DNA of 64,000 bases from Pseudocitrobacter corydidari (GCF_021172065.1 NZ_CP087880.1:3076583-3140582); one strand, 5' to 3'; positions 11,731 to 21,967 are shown, counted from the first letter of the stretch. The notes: generated by a model from the sequence alone, not told the origin. Made by a program: numbers and translations.

Positions 11731-12180
11731 TCAGGCCTCCAGTACCGGATCGATCTCCAGTACTTCAATATCAAAATGAACGGTATGGTCAGCCAGCGGG
11801 TGGTTGAAATCAACGGTAATGGAGTCGCCGTTAATCTCGCGGATCACGCCTGGCATCTCGCTGCCATCCATAGCGGTAAAGAGCATGATTGCGCCGATTT
11901 CAGGTTCGCCCGCATCCATAAATTCGCGGCGGGAGAAGTACTGAATCAGGTCCGGTGTCGAGACGCCAAACGCGGCATCCGGCTCCAGAGAAAATTCTTT
12001 TTTGTCACCCGCTTTCAGGCCCAGCAGATGTTGTTCCAGCCCTTCAGAGAGCGAGCCATCGCCCAGGCGGAACAGCGCCGGTTTACCGTTGTTGCGGGTC
12101 GATTCGGCGGTAGAACCGTCATCGAGTTTCAGTGAGAAATGCACCAGAACGGCGCTGTTGCTCTGTACAGATTCAGACAT
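11731..12180 (-). CDS. fkpB: FKBP-type peptidyl-prolyl isomerase FkpB (SlpA)
   Basis: A 149-residue cytoplasmic FKBP prolyl isomerase/chaperone of the SlyD-like subgroup, with the FKBP fold from [12 protein letters not shown] and the inserted chaperone flap around residues 70-120 ([21 protein letters not shown] split over the window's coding strand). No histidine-rich SlyD tail is present. It sits between lspA and ispH as in E. coli. Confidence 0.96.
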   Translation of the reverse strand: MSESVQSNSAVLVHFSLKLDDGSTAESTRNNGKPALFRLGDGSLSEGLEQHLLGLKAGDKKEFSLEPDAAFGVSTPDLIQYFSRREFMDAGEPEIGAIMLFTAMDGSEMPGVIREINGDSITVDFNHPLADHTVHFDIEVLEIDPVLEA

Positions 12181-12198
12181 GCAGGTTTGCTCTTTAAA

Positions 12199-12297
12199 AT
12201 GGCGCCGCCTGTCTGCCCGGTGGCGCTACGCTTACCGGGCCTACAAGGATCGCAATAATTGTAGGCCGGATTAGCGCAAGCGCCATCCGGCATTTTT
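12199..12297. repeat. BIME between lspA and fkpB
   Basis: Two inverted REP units (TGCCCGGTGGCGCTACGCTTACCGGGCC and GCCGGATTAGCGCAAGCGCCATCCGGC) flank a short spacer containing TTGTAGGCC. They fall inside the operon, in the only sizeable gap (about 117 bases) between its genes. Confidence 0.85.
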
Positions 12298-12795
12298 TTA
12301 TGCGGCTTTTTTCTCTTTGGAAGGTAAGAAACCTTCCAGCACGATCAACGCCGCGCCGACGCAGATTGCGCTATCGGCCAGGTTGAAGGTGGCAAAGTGC
12401 CAGTCGCCGACGTAGAAGTCGATCATATCGACCACGAAGCCGTGCCACAGGCGGTCGAACAGGTTGCCCAGCGCGCCGCCAATAATCAGCGCATAGGCGA
12501 TGTTATTGAGCTTCTGAGTGGCCTTCGAGCGGTACATCAGCACCGTCAGCGCCACGCAGATACCAATAGCGATACCTGCGAAGAACCAACGCTGCCAGCC
12601 GCCGCTGTCGGCGAGGAAGCTAAACGCCGCGCCATAGTTACGCGCATAATGCAGATTAAGCGACGGGAACAGCGGTACCGTATCCCCCAGAGCAAAGTTC
12701 TGGAGGATCAGGAATTTGCTGCCCAGATCGATAATCAGCACGACCACCACCAGCCACAGCCAGCGTAGCCCTGTTGAACACATCGATTTACTCAT
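12298..12795 (-). CDS. lspA: Lipoprotein signal peptidase LspA
   Basis: An inner-membrane aspartic peptidase (signal peptidase II) that cleaves prolipoproteins after diacylglyceryl modification. It has 165 residues with four membrane segments (starting [61 protein letters not shown]). The catalytic aspartates are in [21 protein letters not shown] and FNLADSAIC. The ATG overlaps the ileS stop (ATGA arrangement), so translation is coupled to ileS. Confidence 0.98.
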   Translation of the reverse strand: MSKSMCSTGLRWLWLVVVVLIIDLGSKFLILQNFALGDTVPLFPSLNLHYARNYGAAFSFLADSGGWQRWFFAGIAIGICVALTVLMYRSKATQKLNNIAYALIIGGALGNLFDRLWHGFVVDMIDFYVGDWHFATFNLADSAICVGAALIVLEGFLPSKEKKAA

Positions 12796-15644
12796 CAGGC
12801 AAACTTACGTTTTTCACCGTCACCGGCGATGTTGCTGACACAGCGTCCGCAGATATCTGCGTGTTCCGCCACCTTGCCGATGTCCTGAGTGTAATGCCAG
12901 CAGCGCGGGCACTTCTCACCTTCGGCTTTGCTCAGCGCCACTTTCAGCCCTTTGAGCAGTTCGCTCTGCTGAGCATCAGCAGGTGCGGCACTATATTCCG
13001 CAACGTTGGCACCGGAGGTCAACAGGACAAATCGCAGTTCTTCGCCCAGCGCGGTCAGTTTCGCCGCCAGTTCTGGTTCCGCGTACAGGGTCACTGCCGC
13101 TTCCAGAGAGCCGCCAACTTTCTTATCCGCACGCGCCTGTTCGATAACCTTGTTCACTTCGCCACGCACCTGCAGCAGAACGTCCCAGAAGCCGTCGTTC
13201 ATAGCTTCGGTTTCGCCCAGGCCAAACAGGCCTTCATACCATTCACCGGTGAACACGTATTTCTCGCGGTCGCCCGGCAGGTAGCCCCAGATTTCATCTG
13301 CGGTGAAGGACATGATCGGCGCCATCCAGCGCACCAGCGCTTCGGCAATGTGGTACAGCGCAGTCTGGCAGCTACGGCGCGCCACGCTGTCCGCTTTCGC
13401 GGTGTACTGGCGGTCTTTGATGATGTCGAGATAGAACGAGCCCATTTCAACGGAGCAGAAGCGCATCAGACGCTGTACCACTTCGTGGAAATCGTAGGAT
13501 TCGTAGGCTTTCAGGATATCTTCCTGCGCTTCTTTCGCACAGCCAACCGCCCAGCGATCCAACACCACCATCTCTTCCGGTTTCACCATGTCTTTCAGCG
13601 GATCGAACCCGTTCAGGTTCGCCAGCAGGAAGCGCGCGGTGTTACGGATACGGCGATAGCTGTCGGCAGCACGTTTCAGGATTTCATCAGAAACGGCCAT
13701 TTCACCGGTGTAGTCGGTCGATGCCACCCACAGACGCAGGATATCCGCGCCGAGTTTGTTCATCACGTCCTGCGGAGAAACGGTGTTACCGATAGATTTA
13801 GACATCTTACGGCCCTGACCATCGACGGTGAAGCCGTGAGTCAGTACCTGGCGGTAAGGCGCTTTGCCTTTCATCGCCGTGGAGATCATCAAAGAAGACA
13901 TGAACCAGCCGCGATGCTGGTCAGAACCTTCCAGATACATATCCGGCGTATGGCCGCCAAATTCCGGGCGCGCATCAACCACGGAGTAGCTGGTTGACCC
14001 GGAGTCAAACCACACGTCCAGAGTATCCGGCACTTTCACGTAGTTGTCTGCGTCATCGCCGAGGATGTCACGCGGGTCGAGATCCCACCACGCCTGAATA
14101 CCGTCTTTCTCAACGTATTTTGCAACTTCTTCGATCAGTTCAGTGGTACGCGGGTGCAGCTCTTCGGTGTCTTTGTGCACGAACAGCGACATCGGCACAC
14201 CCCAGGTACGCTGACGGGAGATACACCAGTCAGGGCGGTTTGCCACCATCGATTCGATGCGCGCTTTACCCCAGGCAGGGATCCAGCCGCTCAGATTCTC
14301 TTTCGCCAGACCATCCTGCTCAATGCGGTCGATCTCTTTGAGCGACTGAATACGCAGGCCTTTTTGATCCATGCTGATGAACCACTGCGGAGTCGCACGG
14401 AAGATGATCGGCGTTTTGTGACGCCAGCAGCAAGGGTAGCTGTGCTGCATTTTTTCTACGTGCAGCAGTGCGCCTTTCTCTTGCAGCAGCTCAACAATTT
14501 TATCATTCGCTTTGAAGACGTTAACACCGTCCAGACCTGGGTAAGTACCCGCCAGGTAAGCGCCGTCCGGGCCAACCGGGTTGGCGATTTCCAGACCGTA
14601 TTTCTGGCTGATGGTGTAGTCGTCCGGGCCGTGACCACCAGCGGTATGTACCGCACCGGTACCCGCGTCCAGCGTAACGTGGTCGCCCAGAATCGCCGGT
14701 ACGTCGAAGCCCATGAACGGATGCTGGAAGCGCATCAGTTCAAGCTCTGCGCCGTTTACGGTGCCCAGCACGGTGTAATCCGCCGCGTTGATGCGTTTCA
14801 TTACGCCATCGAGCAGATCTTTCGCCACGATAACGGCCTGGCCGTCAACCTGCACCAGCGCATAGTCGAACTCTTTGGAAAGCGAAATTGCGCGGTTCGC
14901 TGGCAGCGTCCACGGGGTGGTGGTCCAGATAACCAGAGACACCGGGCCGTTGACGTTGGCAACACCGAATTTCGCTTTTACCGCATCCGCGTCAACCGCG
15001 TGGAAGGCCACGTCGATGGACGGAGAGGTTTTGTCATAGTATTCCACTTCTGCTTCAGCCAGCGCGGAACGGCAGTCGACGCACCAGTGAACCGGCTTCG
15101 CTCCTTTCAGCATGTGGCCGTTATGGATGATTTTACCGAGCGCACGAATGATGTTGGCTTCGGTTTTGAAATCCATGGTCAGGTACGGGTGCTGCCAGTC
15201 GCCCAGCACGCCCAGACGGATGAAGTCTTTACGCTGACCATCCACCTGGCCTGCTGCGTATTCACGGCATTTCGCGCGGAATTCTGCGGCGGTAAACTTC
15301 TCGCCCGGCTTACCGAACTCTTGCTCGACTTTCAGCTCAATCGGCAGGCCGTGGCAGTCCCAGCCCGGTACGTACGGAGAGTCGTAACCCGTCAGACCTT
15401 TGGACTTAATAATAATGTCTTTGAGAATCTTGTTTACAGAGTGACCAATATGAATGCTGCCATTCGCATAAGGAGGGCCATCATGCAGAATGAAGGTTTT
15501 TTTGCCCTTTTTCGCGGCACGAATGATGCCGTACAGGTCATCTTCGGTCCAACGCGCCAGCATTCCCGGTTCGCGCTTGGCGAGATCGCCGCGCATCGGG
15601 AACCCTGTTTCCGGCAAATTCAGGGTAGATTTATAGTCACTCAT
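12795..15644 (-). CDS. ileS: Isoleucyl-tRNA synthetase IleS
   Basis: A class Ia aminoacyl-tRNA synthetase that charges tRNA-Ile and edits valine in its CP1 domain. The HIGH motif is in [11 protein letters not shown] (about residue 58-68), KMSKS in [13 protein letters not shown], and the C-terminal zinc site in CPRCWHY...CGRC. It has 949 residues against 938 in E. coli as I recall it. The extra residues are mainly one insertion in [20 protein letters not shown], where E. coli reads SLKEIKGVQ. The CP1 motif reads [10 protein letters not shown] rather than HTAPGHGPDD, and SGSTSYSVV replaces SGSTHSSVV. The frame is intact. It overlaps lspA by one base. Confidence 0.98.
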   Translation of the reverse strand: MSDYKSTLNLPETGFPMRGDLAKREPGMLARWTEDDLYGIIRAAKKGKKTFILHDGPPYANGSIHIGHSVNKILKDIIIKSKGLTGYDSPYVPGWDCHGLPIELKVEQEFGKPGEKFTAAEFRAKCREYAAGQVDGQRKDFIRLGVLGDWQHPYLTMDFKTEANIIRALGKIIHNGHMLKGAKPVHWCVDCRSALAEAEVEYYDKTSPSIDVAFHAVDADAVKAKFGVANVNGPVSLVIWTTTPWTLPANRAISLSKEFDYALVQVDGQAVIVAKDLLDGVMKRINAADYTVLGTVNGAELELMRFQHPFMGFDVPAILGDHVTLDAGTGAVHTAGGHGPDDYTISQKYGLEIANPVGPDGAYLAGTYPGLDGVNVFKANDKIVELLQEKGALLHVEKMQHSYPCCWRHKTPIIFRATPQWFISMDQKGLRIQSLKEIDRIEQDGLAKENLSGWIPAWGKARIESMVANRPDWCISRQRTWGVPMSLFVHKDTEELHPRTTELIEEVAKYVEKDGIQAWWDLDPRDILGDDADNYVKVPDTLDVWFDSGSTSYSVVDARPEFGGHTPDMYLEGSDQHRGWFMSSLMISTAMKGKAPYRQVLTHGFTVDGQGRKMSKSIGNTVSPQDVMNKLGADILRLWVASTDYTGEMAVSDEILKRAADSYRRIRNTARFLLANLNGFDPLKDMVKPEEMVVLDRWAVGCAKEAQEDILKAYESYDFHEVVQRLMRFCSVEMGSFYLDIIKDRQYTAKADSVARRSCQTALYHIAEALVRWMAPIMSFTADEIWGYLPGDREKYVFTGEWYEGLFGLGETEAMNDGFWDVLLQVRGEVNKVIEQARADKKVGGSLEAAVTLYAEPELAAKLTALGEELRFVLLTSGANVAEYSAAPADAQQSELLKGLKVALSKAEGEKCPRCWHYTQDIGKVAEHADICGRCVSNIAGDGEKRKFA

Positions 15645-15680
15645 TAGATTCTCGATTCCGTATTTAAACGTATTCAGGCA

Positions 15681-16619
15681 TTAAGCCGGTTTTGAAAGCC
15701 CAAAAAATTCGCGGGCCGTTAATTCGTCACGCGCGATTTGCGCTTTAAGCTCATCCAGCGATGCAAATCGCTGCTCATTGCGTATTTTTTTACGCAGGAT
15801 AACGTCTATATGGCGACCGTAGAGGTCCATTACAACGTCCAACAGATGCACTTCCAGTTGCTGACGCACGCCCGCAACCGTTGGGCGGGTACCAATATTG
15901 GCGACACCTGTATAAGATTTGTCGCCAAGCCCCGTCACTTCTACCGCATAAACCCCTTTAACCGGGGAGACCTGACGACGCAGCGGTAAATTCGCCGTCG
16001 GGAAACCGATGGTGCGCCCCAATTCATCGCCGTGCACTACGCGCCCGGAGATAGTAAAAGGATGCCCCAGTAAATTTTCAGCCAGTTCGAGCTGGTCATC
16101 CGCCAGCGCCTGGCGCACGGCGGTGCTGCTGATGCGCACGCCACCTTCGCAGAAGGTTTGTGTACTGGTGACATCAAAGCCAAACTCAGCGCCCGCCTTC
16201 TGTAATAACAAGAAATCACCCTGACGACCAGCGCCAAAGCGGAAATCATCACCCACAGCCAAAAACTGTACGCCTAAACGCTTCACCAGCAGGGTGCGGA
16301 TAAAGTCCTGCGCGCTCAGCGCGGCAAAGCGGCGATCAAAACGCAGACAGACGACATAATCGACACCGCTCTCGGCCAGATAGCGTAGCTTTTCACGCAG
16401 ACGCGTCAGACGCGCGGGGGACTTATCGCCCGCAAACAGCTCCAGCGGCTGCGGTTCGAAAATCATTACCACGACAGGCAGATTACGCGCACGCCCTTCG
16501 GCACGCAGACCCTGTAGCAACGCCTGGTGGCCACGATGCACACCGTCGAAATTTCCAATGGTCAGCACACACCCGTGCGGGGCCTGACTGAGATTTTGTA
16601 TGCCGCGTATCAGCTTCAT
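15681..16619 (-). CDS. ribF: Bifunctional riboflavin kinase/FAD synthetase RibF
   Basis: It phosphorylates riboflavin to FMN and adenylates FMN to FAD. It has 312 residues (E. coli 313). The N-terminal nucleotidyltransferase domain begins with LTIGNFDGVHRGHQ (about residue 20-33, the HxGH-type motif), with GDDFRFGAGRQGD near 125; the C-terminal kinase domain has GRTIGFPTANLPL near 205. It is the first gene of the ribF-ileS-lspA-fkpB-ispH operon, 36 bases upstream of ileS. Confidence 0.97.
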   Translation of the reverse strand: MKLIRGIQNLSQAPHGCVLTIGNFDGVHRGHQALLQGLRAEGRARNLPVVVMIFEPQPLELFAGDKSPARLTRLREKLRYLAESGVDYVVCLRFDRRFAALSAQDFIRTLLVKRLGVQFLAVGDDFRFGAGRQGDFLLLQKAGAEFGFDVTSTQTFCEGGVRISSTAVRQALADDQLELAENLLGHPFTISGRVVHGDELGRTIGFPTANLPLRRQVSPVKGVYAVEVTGLGDKSYTGVANIGTRPTVAGVRQQLEVHLLDVVMDLYGRHIDVILRKKIRNEQRFASLDELKAQIARDELTAREFFGLSKPA

Positions 16620-16873
16620 GTCTGGCTCAAAAGAGTGAAAATCGCCAAAGTATACCTTGTACAGCAGTCGACGTTAACCGGCGATTGCACCTTGTACAGG
16701 GAAAGAGACAATGATTTCATCAGCATCACGATAAAAGGCAAGAAAATCTGTGCCGGTCGTGCGAATTTTATGCCGGAAAGGCTGTATTCATCGACCACAA
16801 GCTGGTAGAATCCTGCGCCATCAATACGTAATGAAGCGTTGATACATTAACGGCGCTTATTTGCACAAATCCA

Positions 16874-16902
16874 TTGACAAAAGAAGGCTAAACGGGCATA
16901 TT
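16874..16902 (+). promoter_or_regulatory. rpsT promoter
   Basis: A -35 TTGACA (16874-16879) and -10 CATATT (16897-16902) with a 17-base spacer lie about 48 bases upstream of the rpsT start. A second rpsT promoter further upstream, known in E. coli, is not resolved by eye. The 16620-16873 interval contains no convincing gene. Confidence 0.7.
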
Positions 16903-16928
16903 CCTCGGCCTTTGAATTGTCCATATAG

Positions 16929-17213
<285 letters not shown>

Positions 17214-17237
17214 TCGCCTGCTTGTTATCGCTTTGTT

Positions 17238-17268
17238 GAAAAAACCCGCCTCGTGCGGGTTTTTTTAC
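17238..17268. terminator. rpsT/nhaR bidirectional terminator
   Basis: AAAAAACCCGC / GCGGGTTTTTTT with a short loop lies between the rpsT stop and the nhaR stop. It has A- and T-runs on both sides, so it can end both transcripts. Confidence 0.93.
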
Positions 17269-17277
17269 GTCTGTATT

Positions 17278-18174
17278 TTATTGCGGCAGCGCAAATAGCG
17301 CAGAATAATCCCGGTTACAAATCCGCTGCACCGCCGGATGCTGAATCATTCTCTCAGCAAATATGGCGTGGTACTCCTCCATAACACTCTCCATTCTGCC
17401 AATCTCGATAATGTTTTCATCGGCAAAGAAATCGTGCCCGTAAAGCGTGGGGGCCACGAAAATCGCATTGTGAGCCGAGCCGAACGCTTTCATCAGTGCC
17501 GCATCGTCAAACTCGCCGAGGATTTCGACCTTCAGCCCCTGGGTGTTAAACCAGTTCAATAGCTTGCGCCCAAGCATCGAGCGGCGACCCGGTATTAGCA
17601 AACGACGCTCTTCCAGGCAGGCGGGAAACGCTTTTTCCGGCGGCGGGTTCATGCACCAAAAACTAACGCCACATTCGCCAATCTTCACCGAAAACAGCCC
17701 TTCCTGCTGGGTGGAATCGATCGGACAATCGGAGATAATCATATCCAGCTTATGCTGGCTGAGCTGCTCCAGCAGCATCTCGTGCGTGGACTCAAAGCAG
17801 CGCAGATGGATTTGTTCATCTTCCACCACGGCGGCGTCCAGCACGCCGCTCACCAGCCGTTTAGATAACGCATCCGCCACGCCCACATCAAACAGCAAAT
17901 TCGACTCTTTGCGGTAGTTGATGATATCGAGCATCTCCTGGCTCAGGGTGAACATCTTATCGGCGTAGCGAAATACCAGTTCCCCCAGTTCGCTGGGCTC
18001 AATGCCTCGGCCTTTGCGTTTAAAGAGCTTGCCCTGCAAACGCTCTTCAAGGGCTTTGATCTGCCCGGTAATGGTCTGCGGCGTCAGATACAGCGCCTCT
18101 GCCGCGCCGACGACCGAGCCCTCTTTATAGACATGCCAGAAGTAGTAGAGATGGTTGTAGTTAATGTGCGACAT
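17278..18174 (-). CDS. nhaR: LysR-type sodium-responsive activator NhaR
   Basis: It activates nhaA in response to sodium (also osmC and pga genes in E. coli). It has 298 residues: an N-terminal helix-turn-helix ([28 protein letters not shown], about 16-43) and a LysR effector domain, with [15 protein letters not shown] and the C-terminal [15 protein letters not shown]. It is downstream of nhaA in the same orientation, separated by a REP element. Confidence 0.97.
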   Translation of the reverse strand: MSHINYNHLYYFWHVYKEGSVVGAAEALYLTPQTITGQIKALEERLQGKLFKRKGRGIEPSELGELVFRYADKMFTLSQEMLDIINYRKESNLLFDVGVADALSKRLVSGVLDAAVVEDEQIHLRCFESTHEMLLEQLSQHKLDMIISDCPIDSTQQEGLFSVKIGECGVSFWCMNPPPEKAFPACLEERRLLIPGRRSMLGRKLLNWFNTQGLKVEILGEFDDAALMKAFGSAHNAIFVAPTLYGHDFFADENIIEIGRMESVMEEYHAIFAERMIQHPAVQRICNRDYSALFALPQ

Positions 18175-18198
18175 CTATGGTTTCCTCCCTGAAATGTT

Positions 18199-18237
18199 AT
18201 CGCGCCGGATGGCAACGTAGCCATCCGGCAAATCATT
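18199..18237. repeat. REP element between nhaA and nhaR
   Basis: One REP palindrome (GCGCCGGATGGC...GCCATCCGGC) lies in the 71-base gap between the nhaA stop and the nhaR start. Confidence 0.8.
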
Positions 18238-18245
18238 CACGCTAA

Positions 18246-19415
18246 TTATGCCTGCTCAGGCTTGAGATGCATACGCAGCAAACTGTATCCCACTACTGCC
18301 GACAGCAGCGAGCCCAGCAGAATGCCCAGCTTGGCCCAGGTGATCAGCTCTGGATCGACCGCGCCAAACGCGAGGCTGGCGATAAAGATAGACATAGTAA
18401 AGCCGATGCCGCACAGCAAACCAACCGCCATGATCTGCGAGAAGTTTGCCCCTTCCGGCAGACGCGCCAGCTTAAGCTTCAGCGCCAGCCAGCAGAACAG
18501 GGAAATCCCCAGCGGCTTACCGATAAACAGGCCGGCAATAATGCCCAGCGGCAGTAGTGAGGTCAGCCCTTCCAGCGTCACGCCCTGCAAGGATACGCCC
18601 GCATTGGCAAAGGCGAACAGCGGCAGAATCATAAACGCTACCCAGGGATGCAGCACATGCTCCAGCTGTTTGGCCGGTGATTTACCGTTTTCCGTTTTCA
18701 GCGGAATAAAGAAGCCGACAATCACCCCGGCAAGCGTGGCGTGCACGCCCGATTTCAGCACTGCCGTCCACAGGATAACCCCCACCAGAATATAGAGCCC
18801 GGTGCGACGCACACCGCTGACATTCAGGATAGCCAGCACCGCAATGGCCGCCGCCGCAATCGCCAGGGACAACAGCGACAGGTCATGGGTATAAAACAGC
18901 GCAATAATAACGATCGCGCCCAGGTCATCGATAATCGCCAGCGCCATCAGGAAGATTTTTAACGACGCCGGTACGCGACTGCCGAGCAGCGCCAGCACAC
19001 CCAGGGCAAAAGCGATATCTGTCGCCGCCGGGATCGCCCAACCGCTGCTGGCAACAGGATCCTGGAAGTTGAACGCCAGATAGACCAGCGCTGGCACCAC
19101 CATACCGCCCAGGGCAGCCACCACCGGAAAAATCGCCTGACGACGGGTCGCCAGCGCGCCTTCAACCATCTCGCGCTTGACCTCAAGGCCAATCAACAGG
19201 AAGAAGACCGCCATCAACGCATCGTTGATCCACAGCAGCATGTTTTTATTGATTTCAAGGGCGCCCACTTTCAACTGGACCGGCGTGTCCAGGAACGCAT
19301 GGTAGAGACCGCTGGTCGCGCCCATGTTAGCCAGAAGCATGGCGAGGCTCGCCGCAATAATCAGGATAATCCCGCCAGAAGCATCACTATGAAAGAAACG
19401 CTGTAAATGTTTCAC
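18246..19415 (-). CDS. nhaA: Na+/H+ antiporter NhaA
   Basis: An inner-membrane antiporter (2 H+ per Na+ or Li+) active at alkaline pH. It has 389 residues (E. coli 388) and about twelve membrane segments. The ion-binding aspartates are present in [11 protein letters not shown] (about 133) and [17 protein letters not shown] (163/164), and Lys300 in the GKPLGISLF segment. It is the last backbone gene before the accessory island; nhaR follows it. Confidence 0.98.
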   Translation of the reverse strand: MKHLQRFFHSDASGGIILIIAASLAMLLANMGATSGLYHAFLDTPVQLKVGALEINKNMLLWINDALMAVFFLLIGLEVKREMVEGALATRRQAIFPVVAALGGMVVPALVYLAFNFQDPVASSGWAIPAATDIAFALGVLALLGSRVPASLKIFLMALAIIDDLGAIVIIALFYTHDLSLLSLAIAAAAIAVLAILNVSGVRRTGLYILVGVILWTAVLKSGVHATLAGVIVGFFIPLKTENGKSPAKQLEHVLHPWVAFMILPLFAFANAGVSLQGVTLEGLTSLLPLGIIAGLFIGKPLGISLFCWLALKLKLARLPEGANFSQIMAVGLLCGIGFTMSIFIASLAFGAVDPELITWAKLGILLGSLLSAVVGYSLLRMHLKPEQA

Positions 19416-19522
19416 TTTTACTCTCTCTTTTACTGCTTATTCATCGATTAAACTAGGGTATCGTGAAAGAAAGATCGGTAAAATCAGTTTATATCTGGAT
19501 TATAACTCGAAAATTACGATCT

Positions 19523-19558
19523 GTAAGGAGTCTTCAAATGGCTTTAATACCTCCTTAC
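19523..19558. other. Inverted repeat between nhaA and the holin gene
   Basis: GTAAGGAG (19523-19530) and CTCCTTAC (19551-19558) form a perfect 8-bp stem with a 20-base loop, ending exactly at the holin stop codon. No T-run follows on either strand. On the plus strand the left arm is a consensus ribosome site (AAGGAG) placed 7 bases before an ATG at 19538 that opens a 38-codon frame. It may be an RNA hairpin at the 3' end of the holin mRNA. It also marks the left edge of the AT-rich island. Confidence 0.45.
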
Positions 19559-19915
19559 TTAGCGCCTATTTACCTGAAAGGGGAAATCCTTAAAAAAACG
19601 TTTTACCAGCCCGCCAAACAATTTGAGTATAGGGCCGGCAAAAAAACCGCCTAATCCTGCAGAGAGCAAAACAAAGTTAAAACTACATCCTTTCTCAATA
19701 GCAACCGCACTCAGCAGAAAGCTGGTAAAGCAGGAAACCACCATTTGTTTTAAACAACTCGCAATCCCTTCAGCCGCGCTTTTCGCTGTCCGGGTCTTTT
19801 TCCTGATAATATAGTTAACCAGCCCCCCCCACGCACCTGTTGCAACAAGGGTGAAAAAAACTTCAACTTCAAGTAAAACGACCTTAGACGTTTCAAGATG
19901 ATTACTAATAGTCAT
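19559..19915 (-). CDS. LydA-like phage holin (class with three membrane segments)
   Basis: A 118-residue small membrane protein from the ATG ending at 19915, preceded by AGGAAACG; a TTG six codons upstream is less likely. Three hydrophobic segments (LLEVEVFFTLVATGAWGGLVN, MVVSCFTSFLLSAVAI, FVLLSAGLGGFFAGPILKLF) alternate with basic loops (RKKTRTAK) and a basic C-terminus. The GAWGGLV motif and layout resemble P1 LydA-type holins (holin superfamily III), by memory of that family. A holin would form inner-membrane lesions that release the endolysin encoded at 29478-30023. The 5' region holds an inverted repeat TATCAAT/ATTGATA (19928-19934, 19956-19962). It is the only holin candidate in the island. 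Confidence 0.8.
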   Translation of the reverse strand: MTISNHLETSKVVLLEVEVFFTLVATGAWGGLVNYIIRKKTRTAKSAAEGIASCLKQMVVSCFTSFLLSAVAIEKGCSFNFVLLSAGLGGFFAGPILKLFGGLVKRFFKDFPFQVNRR

Positions 19916-20001
19916 ATACGTTTCCTGTATCAATATTCCAGCATGCTAAGCAAACATTGATATCGTATGAATGCTTGATGCACATCATCAGCACATTGTT
20001 T

Positions 20002-20030
20002 AAAAAGGGGATAAAGATTCTTTATCCCTC
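20002..20030 (-). terminator. Terminator after the paralogous pair
   Basis: GGGGATAAAG / CTTTATCCCT with a 3-base loop is followed in minus-strand reading by TTTTT. It lies 22 bases past the stop of the 20052-21021 gene and separates it from the holin, which must have its own promoter in 19916-20001. Confidence 0.85.
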
Positions 20031-20051
20031 TATCAACTCAGCAACTAATAA

Positions 20052-21021
20052 TTAGTCAGTAATAATTATCTCTGCAGAAGCGTCATCAGTTGTCGTGATA
20101 TCAAACACACCTTTATTCCCATATTGATCATAGAGCGTTACGCTAATAGTTGTTGAAAAATCAACATCTACGCCAGCATGAAAACCATCAATGCGGGTGA
20201 AGCAAACCTGGCCGGCTCTTTCGTTTTTTGTGAAGGTGTAGACGATTCCATCAGGCCCCTTTACCTGTAACACCTTGCCGGAATTCTGCCCGTCAACATA
20301 AATTCGGGTATAGTGGGCACTATCTTCTTGATACTGAGTACGAAGTACTAAATCAGTAGTATCGGGATAAACAACCTTTTTGATATATAAATTTTTATCT
20401 TTGATAAGCATAGAAAAAACTATGCTTATTGATATCCCAATGCGTGTTAATAATTTCCCCACCTACGGTTTCAATATTGGCACTATTGCAAAAGAACATA
20501 TCACTCGTGGTATAGGTTTTCTCCGAAACGGGAGTTAATACTACGCAAGAGTCATATCCTCCATTATTCGCCGTATCGTAAGTAGTTTTGTCGCCATCGA
20601 ACAGCATGGCAGCAATGGATTTGGTTGCATAAACATTATGTTCGACTGAGACCCGCAGCAAAAAACTTTGTGGGGTAAGATAGCCGGGGCCCCCTGCACT
20701 TTTGAGTTTGAGGGTGTCCACTGTATCACTTGACCTCGAATAATGATCCAGGAGAATCCCATCTGAGATAAACTCTCCATTTCCGGCACCGACATGCCAA
20801 CCGGCCCTCTCAATTGATTCGCGTGTATAATAGTCGCAAAGCGAGAGAGATGAATTAATTTCAGAGTCAGACAGAAAAATTTGCGCCCCATTATCATCAA
20901 GCGCAATGAAACTTACGACAACTTCAACTTCATTACGCGCATTAGCATAGATAAGACCGTTTTGAATGTTACTACGCAAAGAAACCTTTAAGAACGATAG
21001 ATATGAGAAATTTTTTGACAT
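20052..21021 (-). pseudogene. Unknown-family protein A, frameshifted paralog of protein B
   Basis: Two overlapping frames together match the neighbour at 21038-21967. The N-terminal part starts at the ATG ending at 21021 (MSKNFSYLSFLKVSL; B starts MSKLFEYVSYLNVSL) and stops at 20395. The C-terminal part in the next frame carries LIKDKNLYIKKVVYP through YDQYGNKGVFDI (B: IFDIYGNRGYLHF). The shift maps to a T6 run in the coding strand (about 20411-20416) inside a perfect inverted repeat AAGCATAG-T6-CTATGCTT. Removing one T would give a 322-residue protein, close to B (309). It could be a broken gene, a slippage-expressed gene or a base error. No signal peptide or known domain is recognised; the sequence looks beta-rich. 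It begins 16 bases after B ends, in the same direction. Confidence 0.75.
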
Positions 21022-21037
21022 CTTATTAACCTTTAAA

Positions 21038-21967
21038 TTATGCATTTTCCATTTCAATACGATTGCCATTTTCTGTTGGGTAGAAGTGGAGATATCCCCT
21101 ATTCCCATAAATATCAAAGATGCTGATATAGCATTTGTCGTCACGCAGGTAGGATGCTGTTGCAGATGAGATGCTTAATCTAATCAAATTAAGCTTCCCG
21201 GCACGCTTATTGTAAACAAGCGGGATCCTGGTTTTATCTTCAAGAATGATATCATACGTTCCTTCAGGACCAACATTGTAGCAATACTGCCGATATTCGC
21301 TTTCAGCGATATCCATGAGATAATAATTAGCTTGTGTGTAAACAGAATATACGGTTTTTTTGATATCAATGGAGGGAATCGACGCATAATAATCGTCCTG
21401 ATCAACATGATGGTTGCCGTAATCAGCAGAACTATCATCTACACGCTCAAAATCAAGATCGGTGTAATCATATGAGATGGGTGGACGCGGTGTGATGGTT
21501 ACACCAGAGTCAAATTGAGTGCCTAACCCAGTGGTAAAATAGGTATCGAAGTTATCGGGAGTCAAAAATGCACAAAAGGTTCGAGAGAACACTTCATACT
21601 CTTTACATCCCATGTAATAAGTAATAGTTTGATGCTGTAATTGGCTGTTTTGCTCCGATGTTAACGCCTCTTTACATTCAAGATGTTGAATGCTAGCAGT
21701 AATAAACTCTCCTGGTTCATCACTATAGATCCAACCATCCGACAGATTGTTTTGGCTGAAAAATTTTCCTGTATGATAGTCCCCCACAAAAACACACTGG
21801 AGAATCTGTTCTTTTGTTAAAATAATCTGATTATAATTAATATCAGTAACCACAAAATCAATGATTAATGCAACCTGATTGCGTTCATTCGCATAAAGAT
21901 AATCACGATCGCTGCCTGAACTTAAGCTTACATTAAGATAAGAAACATACTCAAATAACTTACTCAT
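21038..21967 (-). CDS. Unknown-family protein B, beta-rich, partner of the Rhs gene
   Basis: A 309-residue protein I do not recognise. It has a good ribosome site (GAGGGAAAT before the ATG), no signal peptide, no membrane segment and only scattered cysteines. Features shared with protein A are MSKxFxYxSxLxVSL at the start, LYANxRNxV (about residue 24), a DYxTxxxxE/S segment, an FxxGVTITP/CVVLTP stretch, and YxxYGNxG near the C-terminus (DIYGNRGYLHF). High Tyr/Asp/Asn content and alternating hydrophobics suggest a beta-sandwich or lectin-like fold (inference). It lies about 160 bases downstream of the Rhs gene, in the same direction, after a stem-loop, so it may be co-transcribed with it. Confidence 0.7.
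   Translation of the reverse strand: MSKLFEYVSYLNVSLSSGSDRDYLYANERNQVALIIDFVVTDINYNQIILTKEQILQCVFVGDYHTGKFFSQNNLSDGWIYSDEPGEFITASIQHLECKEALTSEQNSQLQHQTITYYMGCKEYEVFSRTFCAFLTPDNFDTYFTTGLGTQFDSGVTITPRPPISYDYTDLDFERVDDSSADYGNHHVDQDDYYASIPSIDIKKTVYSVYTQANYYLMDIAESEYRQYCYNVGPEGTYDIILEDKTRIPLVYNKRAGKLNLIRLSISSATASYLRDDKCYISIFDIYGNRGYLHFYPTENGNRIEMENA

Noticed and set aside
10779..11813. Extended 344-codon start for ispH
   Set aside because: The first 28 codons overlap fkpB in another frame; the internal ATG gives the exact family length and N-terminus.
16616..16798. 60-codon minus-strand frame upstream of ribF
   Set aside because: No ribosome site or recognisable product; it lies in the rpsT/ribF promoter region and does not match YaaY, which E. 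coli has nearby.
19416..19558. hokC/sokC-type toxin gene beside nhaA
   Set aside because: No Hok-like peptide (signature Cys and membrane segment) is encoded there; only the short hydrophilic frame at 19538 exists.
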